Shown: in pieces, positions 52,454 through 62,296 of the stretch
Position numbering within the stretch: the stretch's first letter is position 1
Layout: every line of letters starts with the position of its first letter
Assembly (NCBI GenBank): GCA_020637855.1
Contig: JACKJR010000007.1
Coordinates: 58,480 to 122,479 of the forward strand
Origin: Rhodobiaceae bacterium
Lineage (GTDB): Bacteria; Pseudomonadota; Alphaproteobacteria; Rhizobiales; Tepidamorphaceae
DNA: 64,000 bases
Direction of reading: 5' to 3'
Program-made: the position numbers and the translations under genes
Notes under the pieces: model-generated
What the model saw: only the letters and a program-made list of their open reading frames with translations
Databases searched by the model: none
Told to the model about the DNA's origin: nothing

Positions 52454-54181
52454 ATGCATGCCGAAAAAATCGATCTCAACAGCGACGAGAGATCCTGCGC
52501 CGCCTGGATCGCGCATTTTCTTGAAAGCCGCGGCGTCGACCGCGTCTTCGGTCTGCAGGGCGGGCATATCCAGCCAATCTGGGACCATATCGGTCGCCTG
52601 GGTATCCGCATTGTCGACGTGCGCGATGAAGGCGCTGCCGTTCACATGGCCCATGCCCACGCCGAACTGACCGGCGAGCTTGGCGTTGCCATGGTCACAG
52701 CCGGCCCCGGCGTCACCAACTGCGTCACCGCCATGGCCAACGCATCGCTGGCGCGCATGCCGGTGCTGCTGATCGGCGGCTGCACCTCGCGCCCGCAGGC
52801 CAATATGGGACCGCTGCAGGACATCCCGCATGTGGACATCCTGAAGCCCGTGTGCCGTCAGTCGCGCACCGCCCGCGTCGCAGACCAGGTCATCCGCGAA
52901 CTCGACGAAGCAGTCGCAAAGGCGTTTGGCGATATGGGCGAGCCAGGCCCGGTCTATATCGAGATCCCGACCGACGTGCTGCGCACCCACGTCCCCGACA
53001 ACCTTGTTCTGGATGACTGGATGCGCGCAAAACCCGTCCGCAGCATCCAGCCCGATGCGGATGCGGTGGCCGCCGCCACGGACGCAATCTGGAGCGCCAA
53101 ACGTCCGCTCGTCGTTACGGGGCGCGGTGCGCGCGATGCATCGGCTGAACTGGTACGCCTGCTTGATGCCTGCGGCGCGGTCTATCTCGACACGCAGGAA
53201 AGCCGTGGCCTTGTTCCCGCCGACCATCCAGCCTTCGTCGGTGCCATGCGTGGCGTCGCCATGAACGAAGCCGACCTTGTCGTCGTCATCGGACGAAAGC
53301 TCGACTACCAGATGGGCTACGGCTCGCCGGCAGTGTTTCCGCACGCCCGCTTCATCCGCATCGCCGACAATGCCGGCGAACTGCTCGACAACCGGCGCGG
53401 CGACCCCGAGCTTCTGGCAAGTCCGGCGCTTGCGCTTGACGCCATCGTCGATCATGCCGGCAACCGCCAGCCGTCCGTGGACAAGAACTGGACAACCGGA
53501 CTGCGCAGGAAGCATGAGGAGCGCAGCGGCCCGCGCGACGTGCCGCAGACCGGCGAGGACGGTGCAGTCCACCCCGCCGCTATCTTCGATGCGATCAAGC
53601 AGGTCGCGGACCCTGATTATATCGCCATTGCCGATGGCGGTGATCTGTTGAGTTTCGCGCGTGTCGGGCTGGAAGCGAAGACCTATATGGATGCCGGCGC
53701 CTTCGGATGCCTCGGTGTCGGCGTGCCTTACGCGGTGGCCGCTTCGCTTGCCTTTCCGGGCCGCCAGGTCATCGCGATCACCGGCGATGGCGCCTTCGGC
53801 ATCAACGCCATGGAAATCGATAGCGCGGTTCGCCATGGAGCCAAATGCGTCTTCATCGTTTCCAACAATGCCGCCTGGAACATCGAGCGCTACGATCAGG
53901 AGTTCAACTATGGCGGCCGCGTCGTAGGTACCACCTTGCGTCACTCCGACTATGCCGGCATGGCCCGCGCACTCGGCGCTCATGGCGAACGCGTCGATAA
54001 CCCTGCCGATCTGCCCGCAGCAATCGAACGCGCACTGAACAACGCCCCCGCACTCATCGATGTGGTCACATCGCAGAAGGCCGTTTCGTCGGACGCGAAG
54101 AAAGGGCTTGGCTTCGTGCCTGACTATCAGCCGTTGACGGCATGGGACGATGCCGAACGCCGCCGCCGCGGAGAATTGTGA
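52454..54181 (+). CDS. ThDP-dependent enzyme (acetolactate-synthase-like)
   Basis: 575 residues with three ThDP-family domains. The Pyr domain holds the activating Glu in VRDEGAAVHMA. The central domain has the usual GRGAR stretch. The PP domain carries GDGAFGINAMEI, with the closing SNN at the right spacing for Mg-ThDP binding. It is of the AHAS/oxalyl-CoA decarboxylase/glyoxylate carboligase type. Which 2-keto acid or acyl-CoA it uses is not clear; pairing with an acyl-CoA ligase makes an acyl-CoA lyase or decarboxylase plausible. It is 51 bases downstream of the ligase. Confidence 0.85.
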   Translation: MHAEKIDLNSDERSCAAWIAHFLESRGVDRVFGLQGGHIQPIWDHIGRLGIRIVDVRDEGAAVHMAHAHAELTGELGVAMVTAGPGVTNCVTAMANASLARMPVLLIGGCTSRPQANMGPLQDIPHVDILKPVCRQSRTARVADQVIRELDEAVAKAFGDMGEPGPVYIEIPTDVLRTHVPDNLVLDDWMRAKPVRSIQPDADAVAAATDAIWSAKRPLVVTGRGARDASAELVRLLDACGAVYLDTQESRGLVPADHPAFVGAMRGVAMNEADLVVVIGRKLDYQMGYGSPAVFPHARFIRIADNAGELLDNRRGDPELLASPALALDAIVDHAGNRQPSVDKNWTTGLRRKHEERSGPRDVPQTGEDGAVHPAAIFDAIKQVADPDYIAIADGGDLLSFARVGLEAKTYMDAGAFGCLGVGVPYAVAASLAFPGRQVIAITGDGAFGINAMEIDSAVRHGAKCVFIVSNNAAWNIERYDQEFNYGGRVVGTTLRHSDYAGMARALGAHGERVDNPADLPAAIERALNNAPALIDVVTSQKAVSSDAKKGLGFVPDYQPLTAWDDAERRRRGEL

Positions 54182-54313
54182 AGATGCAGGCTTGCCCGGT
54201 GTGGCACCAATCCATCATACGGCACCAATTGTATACGCTGCGGCAAAAGAGACATCCGGTGTGATCGATTCCCGTTTGCCAATGCCCGCGACACACGCTA
54301 GTGGATTGCCGTC

Positions 54314-54979
54314 ATGACCGGATTCCCATCACAGCCGGACGATACCGTGCCGGAAGCGCCGCTGAGCAAACTCGATACGCTCGTCCGTGAAACCGGCAAG
54401 GGCGCGATACGCGGCCTGTACCGCATCTGGGCCAAGACCTATGACAGCATGCTTGTTGCCATGCTGGGTTACGAAGCGCCCGATTTCGTCGCGCGCGCGC
54501 TTGCCCCGCATCTGCCCGAGGGCGACCTGCGCGTCCTCGATGTGGGTTGCGGGACCGGCCTGACCGCGGAAGCGCTGCTGACGCATCGCAAGGCCGAGGT
54601 CGATGGCATCGACTTCTCGCCGGAAATGCTGGAACAGGCACGCGACAAAGCGTTCTACGGCGAACTCTTCCGCGCCGATGTCACCAAGCCGCTGCCGATC
54701 CCGGAAGCCACTTATGATGCAGCCATCTCGTCCGGCCTGTTCACCCACGGCCATGTCGGCGCCGTCGCCATCCCGCACATTCTTCGGGTGCTGAAACCCG
54801 GCGGCTTGTTCAGCTTCTCAGTCTACTGGAAGGTCTGGGATCGCGGTGGCTTCTCGAAAATGCTCGGCAAGCTCGAGAAGACCAACGCAATCGAAATCCT
54901 GCACCACGAGCAGGAAAGCCATTTCCGGATGCTCAAGAACCAGCATATCCACACGCTGGTGGTGCGGAAGAAAAACTAG
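54314..54979 (+). CDS. Class I SAM-dependent methyltransferase
   Basis: 221 residues. Motif I is LRVLDVGCGTGL, followed by acidic VDGIDFSPEMLEQA and the post-motif PIPEATYDAAISSGLFTHG. The acceptor is unknown. It stands alone between the ThDP operon and the convergent meaA/ecm gene. Confidence 0.85.
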   Translation: MTGFPSQPDDTVPEAPLSKLDTLVRETGKGAIRGLYRIWAKTYDSMLVAMLGYEAPDFVARALAPHLPEGDLRVLDVGCGTGLTAEALLTHRKAEVDGIDFSPEMLEQARDKAFYGELFRADVTKPLPIPEATYDAAISSGLFTHGHVGAVAIPHILRVLKPGGLFSFSVYWKVWDRGGFSKMLGKLEKTNAIEILHHEQESHFRMLKNQHIHTLVVRKKN

Positions 54980-54982
54980 CGC

Positions 54983-56968
54983 TCAAGCTGCGCGCTCCGC
55001 GCCCGCCTCCACGATCCGCACGATGTCGGCCATGATAGCGTTTAGCTGGAAGTCCTTCGGCGTGTAGACCGCCGCCACACCCATCGCCTTCAAAGCCTTC
55101 TCGTCCTCGGCGGGAATGATACCGCCGACCACGACCGGCACATCGTCCAGCCCGGCCTTGCGCATCCGTTCCATCACGTCGCGCACCAGAGGCACATGGC
55201 TTCCCGACAGGATCGACAATCCGACGACATGCACGCTTTCCTCAAGTGCCGCGTTGACGATTTCCGCAGGCGTCAGGCGGATACCCTCATAGACGACTTC
55301 CATACCGGCATCGCGTGCCCGCACGGCAATCTGTTCCGCACCGTTCGAGTGCCCATCGAGGCCAGGTTTTCCAACGAGGATCTTCAGTCGGCGTCCTATC
55401 CGCACTGAGGTCGCGTTGACCGCTGCCTGTACGTCCCCAAGACCTTCCGTGTCGGCGCGTGCTGAACGGCCGACACCGGTCGGCGCACGGTATTGGCCAA
55501 AGACCTCGCGAAGCAGTTCGCCCCACTCGCCCGTCGTAACCCCGGCCTTGGCGCAGACAATGGACGGCTCCATGATATTGCGACCTTCCTGCGCGGCCGA
55601 ACGCAGTTCGCCGAGCGCGGCTTCCACTGCACGGCCATCACGCTGATCGCGCCAGGCATTGAGGCGATCGATCTGCTCGCGCTCGACATGCTCCGGTACG
55701 GTCAGGATAGCACCCTCCCCCGAAGCAAGCGGCGAGGGCTCGCTGTCGACATAGGTGTTGACGCCAACGACAGGCAGCTCGCCGCGCTCGATTGACTCAA
55801 GCCGGCGCGTGTTCGATTCAACAAGGGCGCGTTTCATGTAGCTGTTGTCGATCGCCGCCAGCGCACCGCCCATGTCGTCGATGCGCTTGAGTTCGGCTCG
55901 TGCCTCCTCCTTCAGGGCCTCGACTTTCTTTGCCATCTCCGACGATCCGGCGAAAATATCGCCATACTCCAGCAGGTCGGTTTCATAAGCGACGATCTGC
56001 TGCATGCGCAGCGACCATTGCTGATCCCATGGACGCGGCAGGCCGAGCGCTTCGTTCCAGGCGGGAAGCTGGACCGCGCGCGCGCGCGCATCCTTCGACA
56101 GAACGACGGCCAGCATCTCGATCAGGATGCGGTAGACGTTGTTTTCCGGCTGCTGCTCGGTCAGACCCAGAGAGTTGACCTGCACGCCATACCGGAAACG
56201 TCGGAACTTCGGGTCTTCGACGCCGTACCGAGCTAGCGTGATCTCGTCCCAAAGATCGACGAAGGCCCGCATCTTGGCGATCTCGGTGATGAAGCGGATA
56301 CCGGAATTGACGAAGAAGGAAATGCGTCCGACAGCAGCCGGGAAATCTTCCTCGGGAACACCGCCGCTGGCTTTCACCGAATCGAGGATCGCAATCGCAT
56401 TGGCGAGCGCGAAGGCGAGTTCCTGAACCGGCGTCGCGCCGGCTTCCTGCAGGTGGTAGGAGCACACGTTCATCGGATTCCATTTCGGCAGCTCCGAGTA
56501 AGTCCAGGCGATCGTGTCCGTCGTCAGCTTCATCGAGGGCACCGGCGGGAACACGTATGTGCCGCGCGACAGATACTCCTTGATGATGTCGTTCTGCGTC
56601 GTACCGGAAAGCGCCTTGCGGTCGGCGCCCTGCTCGTCGGCGGCCGCGACGTAAAGCGCCAGCAGCCAGGCCGCCGTCGCGTTGATCGTCATCGAGGTGT
56701 TCATCTCGGCAAGCGGAATGCCATCGAACAAAACCCGCATGTCGCCGAGGTGGGAAACCGGCACGCCGACCTTGCCGACCTCGCCGCGGGCAAGCGGAGA
56801 ATCGGAATCGTAACCCGTCTGCGTCGGCAGATCGAAGGCGACCGACAAACCGGTCTGGCCGCGTTTCAGATTGGCCCGGTAAAGCGCGTTTGATTCCGCT
56901 GCCGTCGAATGACCGGCATAGGTGCGGAAAATCCACGGCTTGTCGCGCTGTGCCTTATCGTCGCTCAT
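54983..56968 (-). CDS. ecm: Ethylmalonyl-CoA mutase (MeaA/Ecm)
   Basis: About 661 residues from ATG 56968 (MSDDKAQRDKPW); the frame is open to 57004. The N-terminal mutase barrel (IFRTYAGHSTAAESNALYRA, LSVAFDLPTQTGYDSDSP) is followed by a C-terminal cobalamin domain with GLDGHSNG (the DxHxxG base-off His motif), SILSGSH and VVVGGIIP. It fits MeaA/Ecm rather than methylmalonyl-CoA mutase MutB; no small subunit is nearby. It converts (2R)-ethylmalonyl-CoA to methylsuccinyl-CoA in the ethylmalonyl-CoA pathway, together with ccr 3.7 kb away. Confidence 0.9.
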   Translation of the reverse strand: MSDDKAQRDKPWIFRTYAGHSTAAESNALYRANLKRGQTGLSVAFDLPTQTGYDSDSPLARGEVGKVGVPVSHLGDMRVLFDGIPLAEMNTSMTINATAAWLLALYVAAADEQGADRKALSGTTQNDIIKEYLSRGTYVFPPVPSMKLTTDTIAWTYSELPKWNPMNVCSYHLQEAGATPVQELAFALANAIAILDSVKASGGVPEEDFPAAVGRISFFVNSGIRFITEIAKMRAFVDLWDEITLARYGVEDPKFRRFRYGVQVNSLGLTEQQPENNVYRILIEMLAVVLSKDARARAVQLPAWNEALGLPRPWDQQWSLRMQQIVAYETDLLEYGDIFAGSSEMAKKVEALKEEARAELKRIDDMGGALAAIDNSYMKRALVESNTRRLESIERGELPVVGVNTYVDSEPSPLASGEGAILTVPEHVEREQIDRLNAWRDQRDGRAVEAALGELRSAAQEGRNIMEPSIVCAKAGVTTGEWGELLREVFGQYRAPTGVGRSARADTEGLGDVQAAVNATSVRIGRRLKILVGKPGLDGHSNGAEQIAVRARDAGMEVVYEGIRLTPAEIVNAALEESVHVVGLSILSGSHVPLVRDVMERMRKAGLDDVPVVVGGIIPAEDEKALKAMGVAAVYTPKDFQLNAIMADIVRIVEAGAERAA

Positions 56969-57058
56969 CGTCTGCCCTGCGTTGATATGATCCGGCCCCA
57001 TCAAGCCGGATTATGCGCTGCAGTGCAACATCAACGATGGTTCAGAGCCGGAAACGGC

Positions 57059-57610
57059 TCACGCCGGGCGTACTAGCCCCGGTGCGAATTTGCGGATTGC
57101 GTCCTCAAGCGACGGCACTTCCGCGTTATTGCCGCTCAGAATGACCGGGTAACCGGGCATGTTGAGAAGCTTTCCGAGCCATTCCTGAAACTTGAGCGCG
57201 AAGATTGGATTCAAACGCGGATTGGCCGGGTCCTTCAGGATCACCGCCAGCGAGCGCTGCCGGTACCAGTAATAGGGAATGGCGGCAATCTCATCCCAGG
57301 GGATCGGCTCGCGCGAAAGCCTGCGGTCGAGAAATCCCTCGGAGGAAACCACAATCGTCGGCTGAGCGTCGGACAAACGAAAGCGCACGTCGGACAGAAA
57401 CGCGATTGACGTGAAAAGCAGGAAAGCCGCGGTGCCGGAAATCACCAACCCGAAAATCGGGTCCTGGCTAGCGAAATAAAAGCCGCCGAAAAGGAACGCC
57501 ACCGCGACGATCAGCTCAAGCAGCCAGAACAGGCCGAACACCTTCAACCCAATGCTCGAGTTCTCGAATGTGATCGCCTGCGCGCTGCGTTTTTTCGATT
57601 CCTTTGCCAT
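57059..57610 (-). CDS. Membrane protein, STM3941-like
   Basis: 183 residues. Two membrane helices near residues 25-48 and 52-72 are followed by a soluble part with PTIVVSSEGFLDRR and IPWDEIAAI, reminiscent of the STM3941/PH-like family. No function is established. It lies upstream of meaA/ecm on the same strand, about 90 bases away. Confidence 0.65.
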   Translation of the reverse strand: MAKESKKRSAQAITFENSSIGLKVFGLFWLLELIVAVAFLFGGFYFASQDPIFGLVISGTAAFLLFTSIAFLSDVRFRLSDAQPTIVVSSEGFLDRRLSREPIPWDEIAAIPYYWYRQRSLAVILKDPANPRLNPIFALKFQEWLGKLLNMPGYPVILSGNNAEVPSLEDAIRKFAPGLVRPA

Positions 57611-57638
57611 AGGCGAAGCAATAGCGGCTTAGCCCGCG

Positions 57639-57932
57639 TCAGGGCAATATCTTGTTCTTCGCTGTCGCCAGGACAAGAAATACAGCCGCTCCGCCGCCGA
57701 TGCCTGTCACGAAAACCGGCAACGCGTCCTTCCAGAAGTAGAAGCCCGCCTGATCGGCCGCCACAAGCGCAGCAAAGGCACCCACGAACAGGACCCCGAC
57801 ATTGAGGAATATCCCGAACCCCCATCTGTCCAGGGTCCAGTCCAGTACGTAGCCGCACACCATGCATAGCGCAAAGAGGAACACGTAATATTGTCTCGGA
57901 ATCTCCGCCAGGAAATCCAGGTCCGGCATCAT
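57639..57932 (-). CDS. Small membrane protein, unrecognised
   Basis: 97 residues with three likely membrane helices (YYVFLFALCMVCGYVLDW, FLNVGVLFVGAFAALVAA, FVTGIGGGAAVFLVLA). I do not recognise a family. It is probably co-transcribed with the membrane gene after it. Confidence 0.6.
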   Translation of the reverse strand: MMPDLDFLAEIPRQYYVFLFALCMVCGYVLDWTLDRWGFGIFLNVGVLFVGAFAALVAADQAGFYFWKDALPVFVTGIGGGAAVFLVLATAKNKILP

Positions 57933-58169
57933 CGCTTAATCTTCCAATCACGCAAGAGTTCGTAACACTCGGTTTTACCCTACGTCAGTTGCTGGAGAGT
58001 AAATTCGACATACCGCCTTTCTGTGGGGCGCGGCTTTGCTCCCACACCATACGTCATTGATAGAATTGGCATATTTATACAATCCTGGATTGAGCATTCG
58101 TTATCCCGAATTTAACCAGACCCCGAATATTTTTAAGCCCCCAAACTAAACATGAGACGCAGAACGCCC

Positions 58170-58796
58170 ATGAAAACTCCCCTTACGGCCCTGGCTCTTT
58201 CGCTGGCAGTCGGCCTGTTCCCCATTGCAGGCTCGGCCAAGCCTGCCGCGCCGGATGCATCCAAAGTCATCACCAAGCAAATGCTTGATGACATCCACAT
58301 GTGGATCGATACAGATGTCGTAAGGCAATCGATCCTGGCGCAGAACATCCGTTATGGCGACCTTCCACAGGACAAGATCGATGCGCTCGACCAGCAGTGG
58401 CGCGCCGAACGTGAAGCGGACGACAAACCGCTGATCGCGGCAACGCTTTCCAATCCGCTGTCGGTTTACCTGAGCCGCATGCAGGGCAAATCCGTCGGGC
58501 TTTTCGTCGAAATTTTCGTGATGGACGATAAGGGTCTCAACGTCGGCCAGTCGTCGATCACCGGCGATTACTGGCAAGGCGACGAAGCCAAGTTCCAGAA
58601 GACCTTTCCCGAAGGGGGCATGGAAACCTTCATCGACGAAGCCGAATGGGACGAGGACTTCAAGATCTGGCGTGCCCAGGTGAACATCCCGATCCGCAAC
58701 GAGGACGGCAGCAAGAAGATTGGCGCCGCCACCATCGAGGTCAATCTGACCGAAGCGCAACGCCGCGTCATGCCTGAAGCCGGAGAGGCCTTTTAA
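58170..58796 (+). CDS. Periplasmic sensor-like protein coupled to a chemoreceptor
   Basis: 208 residues from ATG 58170 (ATG 58152 is also in frame). A signal peptide (LTALALSLAVGLFPIAGSA) is followed by a fold resembling a single PDC/Cache module (SVGLFVEIFVMDDKGLNVGQ, SSITGDYWQGDEAKFQKTF, AQVNIPIRNEDGSKKIGAAT). It ends three bases before the start of a chemoreceptor gene. It is plausibly a soluble ligand-binding partner for that receptor; I infer this from position and fold only. Confidence 0.72.
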   Translation: MKTPLTALALSLAVGLFPIAGSAKPAAPDASKVITKQMLDDIHMWIDTDVVRQSILAQNIRYGDLPQDKIDALDQQWRAEREADDKPLIAATLSNPLSVYLSRMQGKSVGLFVEIFVMDDKGLNVGQSSITGDYWQGDEAKFQKTFPEGGMETFIDEAEWDEDFKIWRAQVNIPIRNEDGSKKIGAATIEVNLTEAQRRVMPEAGEAF

Positions 58797-58799
58797 GTT

Positions 58800-60482
58800 A
58801 TGAAAAACATGTCCGTAACCCTGAAGGGCATTCTGGCCTTCGCCATCCTCGCAGCCGTCTCTCTCGCATCGAGCACGGTGGTCTATTTCAGTGCTCTGGA
58901 AGTCACCCGCGCCACCGACAAGAACGCCGAACTGCGTCACATCAACAAGGCGGCGACCATGCTGGAACTCTCGTTCCTTGAGCAGGTCGGCGCCGTCAAG
59001 AGTTTCCTCCTCACCGGCGACCGGGAATGGGTCACCAAGTTCGACGGGCTGACCGAAACGACCGGCTCCCAGTTCCAGTCGCTCAAGGACCTCGTCGCGA
59101 CGACCGGTGACATTCCTGCCGAAACGGTTGGAGGCATGGAGCAGAGCTGGCGCGCGTGGCTCGAGACCTTCGCATCCAGGCAGATTCACCTGATGCGCGA
59201 CCCGATGACGGTCGATATGGCCAAGGTGATCGAGGTTGCCGGCGAAGGCACGGCACTGGCCATGAAGCTTGGCGAGGATTTCAACACGCTTCGCACCGAC
59301 CTGAACGGTCTGCAGGACACCTACTCCGCCCAGCAGGACAGCACGCTGGGCCTGATGCAGATGGTTGCCATCGCGGCCGCCGTGCTCGTTGTCGGCTTTG
59401 CCGCCCTGCTTGGCTTCCTGAACAACATTCTCGTGTCACAGCCGATCAACCGGCTCGCAAAATCCGCTCATCAAATTGCCAATGGCGATCTTGAGATCGA
59501 GATTTTCGGCACCGGACGCAAGGATGAGATCGGTGAGATGGCCAACTCGGTTGCCGTCTTCCAGAGCAACGCCGTCGAGAAACTGCGGCTGGAGAAGGAA
59601 GCCGAAGCGGCCAGCTTGCGCCGCAAGGAGCAGGAAAAGGAAATGATGGCCGAGCTTGCTGCCAAGTTCGAGGCATCCGTCGGCTCCATCATCCAGCAGG
59701 TTTCAAGTGCCGCCGCCGAACTTCAGGCCGCTGCCGAAACCATGGCGGCCACGGCAGAGGAAACCACCAGCCAGTCGGCCACGGTGGCGCATGCCTCCGA
59801 ACAGGCGACCGACAACGTCCAGTCCGTCGCCAGTGCGGCGGAGGAAATGTCGAGCTCGGTGCAGGAAATCGGCCGTCAGGCCGAGGAAAGCGCCCGCAAG
59901 GCGGACCTGGCTGCCCGCGAGGCGGACCAGACCGTCGAAAAGGTCAACGCCCTGTCGGAGGCGGCCGAAAAGATCGGCGCAATCGTTGGCCTGATTCAGG
60001 ACATTGCCGAGCAGACCAATCTGCTGGCGCTGAATGCCACCATCGAGGCCGCCCGCGCAGGTGAAGCCGGCAAGGGCTTCGCGGTTGTTGCCTCCGAGGT
60101 CAAGAATCTGGCCTCACAGACGGCCAAGGCGACGACAGAAATCTCCGAGCAGATCTCGGCGATCCAGAATGCCACCGACACCTCGACTGCTGCGATTGAA
60201 ACCGTGACGGGCACGATCAAGGAACTCAACGAGATCGCCGCCCAGATCGCCACAGCGGTCGAACAGCAGGCCCTGGCAACGCATGAAATCTCCGGAAACG
60301 TGCAGCGAGCGGCAACCGGTACGCAGGAAGTGTCTTCCAGCATCGCCACGGTGACGAGTGCGGCCACGGAATCGGCCTCGGCAGCCAGTCAGGTTCTGTC
60401 CGCTTCAGGCGAATTGTCGCGGCAGTCCGAGATGCTGAATGCTGAACTGGGCAACTTCCTGTCCCAGATCAGGGCGGCATAG
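58800..60482 (+). CDS. Methyl-accepting chemotaxis protein with CHASE3-like sensor
   Basis: 560 residues. TM1 (about 8-30) is followed by an all-helical periplasmic domain resembling CHASE3 (LELSFLEQVGAVKSFLLTGD, ETFASRQIHLMRDPM), TM2 (about 183-207), HAMP (QPINRLAKSAHQIANGDLEI) and an MA signalling domain with EQTNLLALNATIEAARAGE at the tip. There is no pentapeptide tether. It is translationally next to the periplasmic sensor-like gene (3-base gap). Its MA domain is clearly distinct from those of the pair at 3.4-7.5 kb. Confidence 0.9.
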   Translation: MKNMSVTLKGILAFAILAAVSLASSTVVYFSALEVTRATDKNAELRHINKAATMLELSFLEQVGAVKSFLLTGDREWVTKFDGLTETTGSQFQSLKDLVATTGDIPAETVGGMEQSWRAWLETFASRQIHLMRDPMTVDMAKVIEVAGEGTALAMKLGEDFNTLRTDLNGLQDTYSAQQDSTLGLMQMVAIAAAVLVVGFAALLGFLNNILVSQPINRLAKSAHQIANGDLEIEIFGTGRKDEIGEMANSVAVFQSNAVEKLRLEKEAEAASLRRKEQEKEMMAELAAKFEASVGSIIQQVSSAAAELQAAAETMAATAEETTSQSATVAHASEQATDNVQSVASAAEEMSSSVQEIGRQAEESARKADLAAREADQTVEKVNALSEAAEKIGAIVGLIQDIAEQTNLLALNATIEAARAGEAGKGFAVVASEVKNLASQTAKATTEISEQISAIQNATDTSTAAIETVTGTIKELNEIAAQIATAVEQQALATHEISGNVQRAATGTQEVSSSIATVTSAATESASAASQVLSASGELSRQSEMLNAELGNFLSQIRAA

Positions 60483-60507
60483 CCACACCTGCACATAGAC
60501 GGAATTG

Positions 60508-60541
60508 AAAGCCCGGCTGCAAAGCCGGGCTTTTTCTTTTT
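60508..60541 (+). terminator. Rho-independent terminator
   Basis: A strong stem (AAAGCCCGGCT/AGCCGGGCTTT, loop GCAA) is followed by TTCTTTTT. It lies 27 bases after the chemoreceptor stop and ahead of ccr. Confidence 0.92.
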
Positions 60542-60697
60542 GAACACGAGCCTGTTGCAGAAAATGCTGCAATGCAGTGAAGTGGGGCGGACTAAGCCTT
60601 CGTAGCATAGCGCACCGAATTGAATTGCCGATAATCAGCGGCAATATCCGTAATGATGCGGATGCGAAAAACGTACGCAAGTAACTGGAGCATACAG

Positions 60698-61987
60698 ATG
60701 TCCACCGCAGCAGCCGAGAAGCCGTCCGAACCGGCCATCGAACTCAAGGACCTCTACGAGATGGGGGAAGTCCCGCCACTCGGACATGTTCCCAAGAACA
60801 TGTACGCCTGGGCGATCCGGCGTGAACGGCATGGACCGCCTGCAGAGGCGATGCAGACCGAGGTCGTCCCCACCTGGGAACTCGACAGCAACGAAGTGCT
60901 CATTTTCGTGATGGCCGCAGGCGTCAACTACAACGGCATCTGGGCCGCGCTCGGCGAACCGATCTCGGTCTTCGACGTCCACAAACAGCCCTTTCATGTT
61001 GCCGGCTCCGATGCCGCAGGCATCGTCTGGGCGGTCGGCTCGAAGGTGAAGCGGTGGAAGGTCGGCGACGAGGTCGTCGTTCACTGCAATCAGGACGATG
61101 GCGACGACGAGGAATGCAACGGCGGCGATCCGATGTTTTCCTCAAGCCAGCGCATCTGGGGCTATGAGACGCCGGACGGGTCCTTCGCCCAGTTCTGCCG
61201 CGTTCAGGCACAGCAGATCATGCCCAAGCCAAAGCATCTGCCCTGGGAGGAAGCCGCCTGCTACACGCTGACGCTGGCAACCGCCTATCGCATGCTGTTC
61301 GGCCACGCCCCGCATCACCTCAAGCCCGGCGACAACGTGCTCATCTGGGGTGCGTCCGGCGGCCTTGGCGTCTTCGGCGTCCAGCTTTGTGCCGCTGCCG
61401 GCGCCAACGCCATCGGCGTCATCTCGGATGAAGACAAGCGCGACTACGTCATGAGTCTCGGCGCACGCGGCGTCATCAACCGCAAGGATTTCAACTGCTG
61501 GGGCCAGATGCCCAAAGTCAACACGCCGGAGTATGCCGAGTGGCTGAAGGAATCGCGCAAGTTCGGCAAGGCGATCTGGGACATCACCGGCAAGGGCAAC
61601 GATGTCGACATCGTTTTCGAGCACCCCGGCGAAGCGACATTCCCGGTTTCCTGCCTCGTGGTGAAGCGCGGCGGCATGGTGGTTTTCTGCGCGGGCACGA
61701 CAGGTTTCAACATCACTTTCGATGCCCGCTACGTCTGGATGCGCCAGAAACGTATCCAGGGCTCGCATTTTGCTCATCTGAAACAGGCAAGCGAGGCCAA
61801 TAGCTTCGTCATGGACCGGCGCGTCGATCCGTGCATGTCTGAGGTGTTCCCCTGGGAGCAGATTCCCAAGGCGCACATGATGATGTGGAAAAACCAGCAC
61901 GCACCCGGCAACATGGCCGTCCTTGTGAATGCGCCTGTAACCGGGCTGAAAACGCTCGACGACGTGATCGAGGCCACCCGGAGCTAA
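60698..61987 (+). CDS. ccr: Crotonyl-CoA carboxylase/reductase
   Basis: 429 residues from ATG 60698, with TGGAG upstream. A medium-chain dehydrogenase/reductase with the Ccr-specific N-terminal extension (ELKDLYEMGEVPPLGHVPKN), AAGVNYNGIWAAL, the NADPH-binding WGASGGLGVFGVQL, and the conserved IVFEHPGEATFP and RIQGSHFAHLKQA stretches. It reductively carboxylates crotonyl-CoA to (2S)-ethylmalonyl-CoA, the key step of acetyl-CoA assimilation without glyoxylate shunt. With meaA/ecm it indicates the ethylmalonyl-CoA pathway. Confidence 0.94.
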   Translation: MSTAAAEKPSEPAIELKDLYEMGEVPPLGHVPKNMYAWAIRRERHGPPAEAMQTEVVPTWELDSNEVLIFVMAAGVNYNGIWAALGEPISVFDVHKQPFHVAGSDAAGIVWAVGSKVKRWKVGDEVVVHCNQDDGDDEECNGGDPMFSSSQRIWGYETPDGSFAQFCRVQAQQIMPKPKHLPWEEAACYTLTLATAYRMLFGHAPHHLKPGDNVLIWGASGGLGVFGVQLCAAAGANAIGVISDEDKRDYVMSLGARGVINRKDFNCWGQMPKVNTPEYAEWLKESRKFGKAIWDITGKGNDVDIVFEHPGEATFPVSCLVVKRGGMVVFCAGTTGFNITFDARYVWMRQKRIQGSHFAHLKQASEANSFVMDRRVDPCMSEVFPWEQIPKAHMMMWKNQHAPGNMAVLVNAPVTGLKTLDDVIEATRS

Positions 61988-62296
61988 GCGCGGTCCGCCG
62001 CTTTCGCGTTAACCACAAATCGGGACGGTGAACCGTTTGCCTTGGCGCGGGCGCATGCCTTCGCTAAGGTAAAAGAACGGTTAATCCGATCGTGCGGATT
62101 TTGCCGAATTCAGGCTCCGGCAGGAAATGCGGCCCGGAGCCCGGCTCCTGAAAATAAACCGACGGGGCCATCTTTTCGGCACGATGCACGGATCGAATCG
62201 CGGGTGTGCGCTTCCATATGAAGCCGCGCGCGGGCAACCGATCGCATGGCGCGCGTTGCGTTATTGGCGTACCGCGAAAACGAGGAGACGCGGATC
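61988..62296. other. Intergenic region between ccr and the acidic-protein gene
   Basis: No gene is called. A possible structure lies near 62109-62152 (TTCAGG...CCTGAA with inner CTCCGG/CCGGAG pairing). The frame upstream of the next gene is open from 62246, but its ribosome site points to 62297. Confidence 0.4.

Noticed and set aside
51989..53983. A 664-codon open frame antisense to the CoA ligase and ThDP genes
   Set aside because: It mirrors the codon structure of two well-supported genes on the plus strand and shows no family motifs; GC-rich coding DNA often leaves such antisense frames open.
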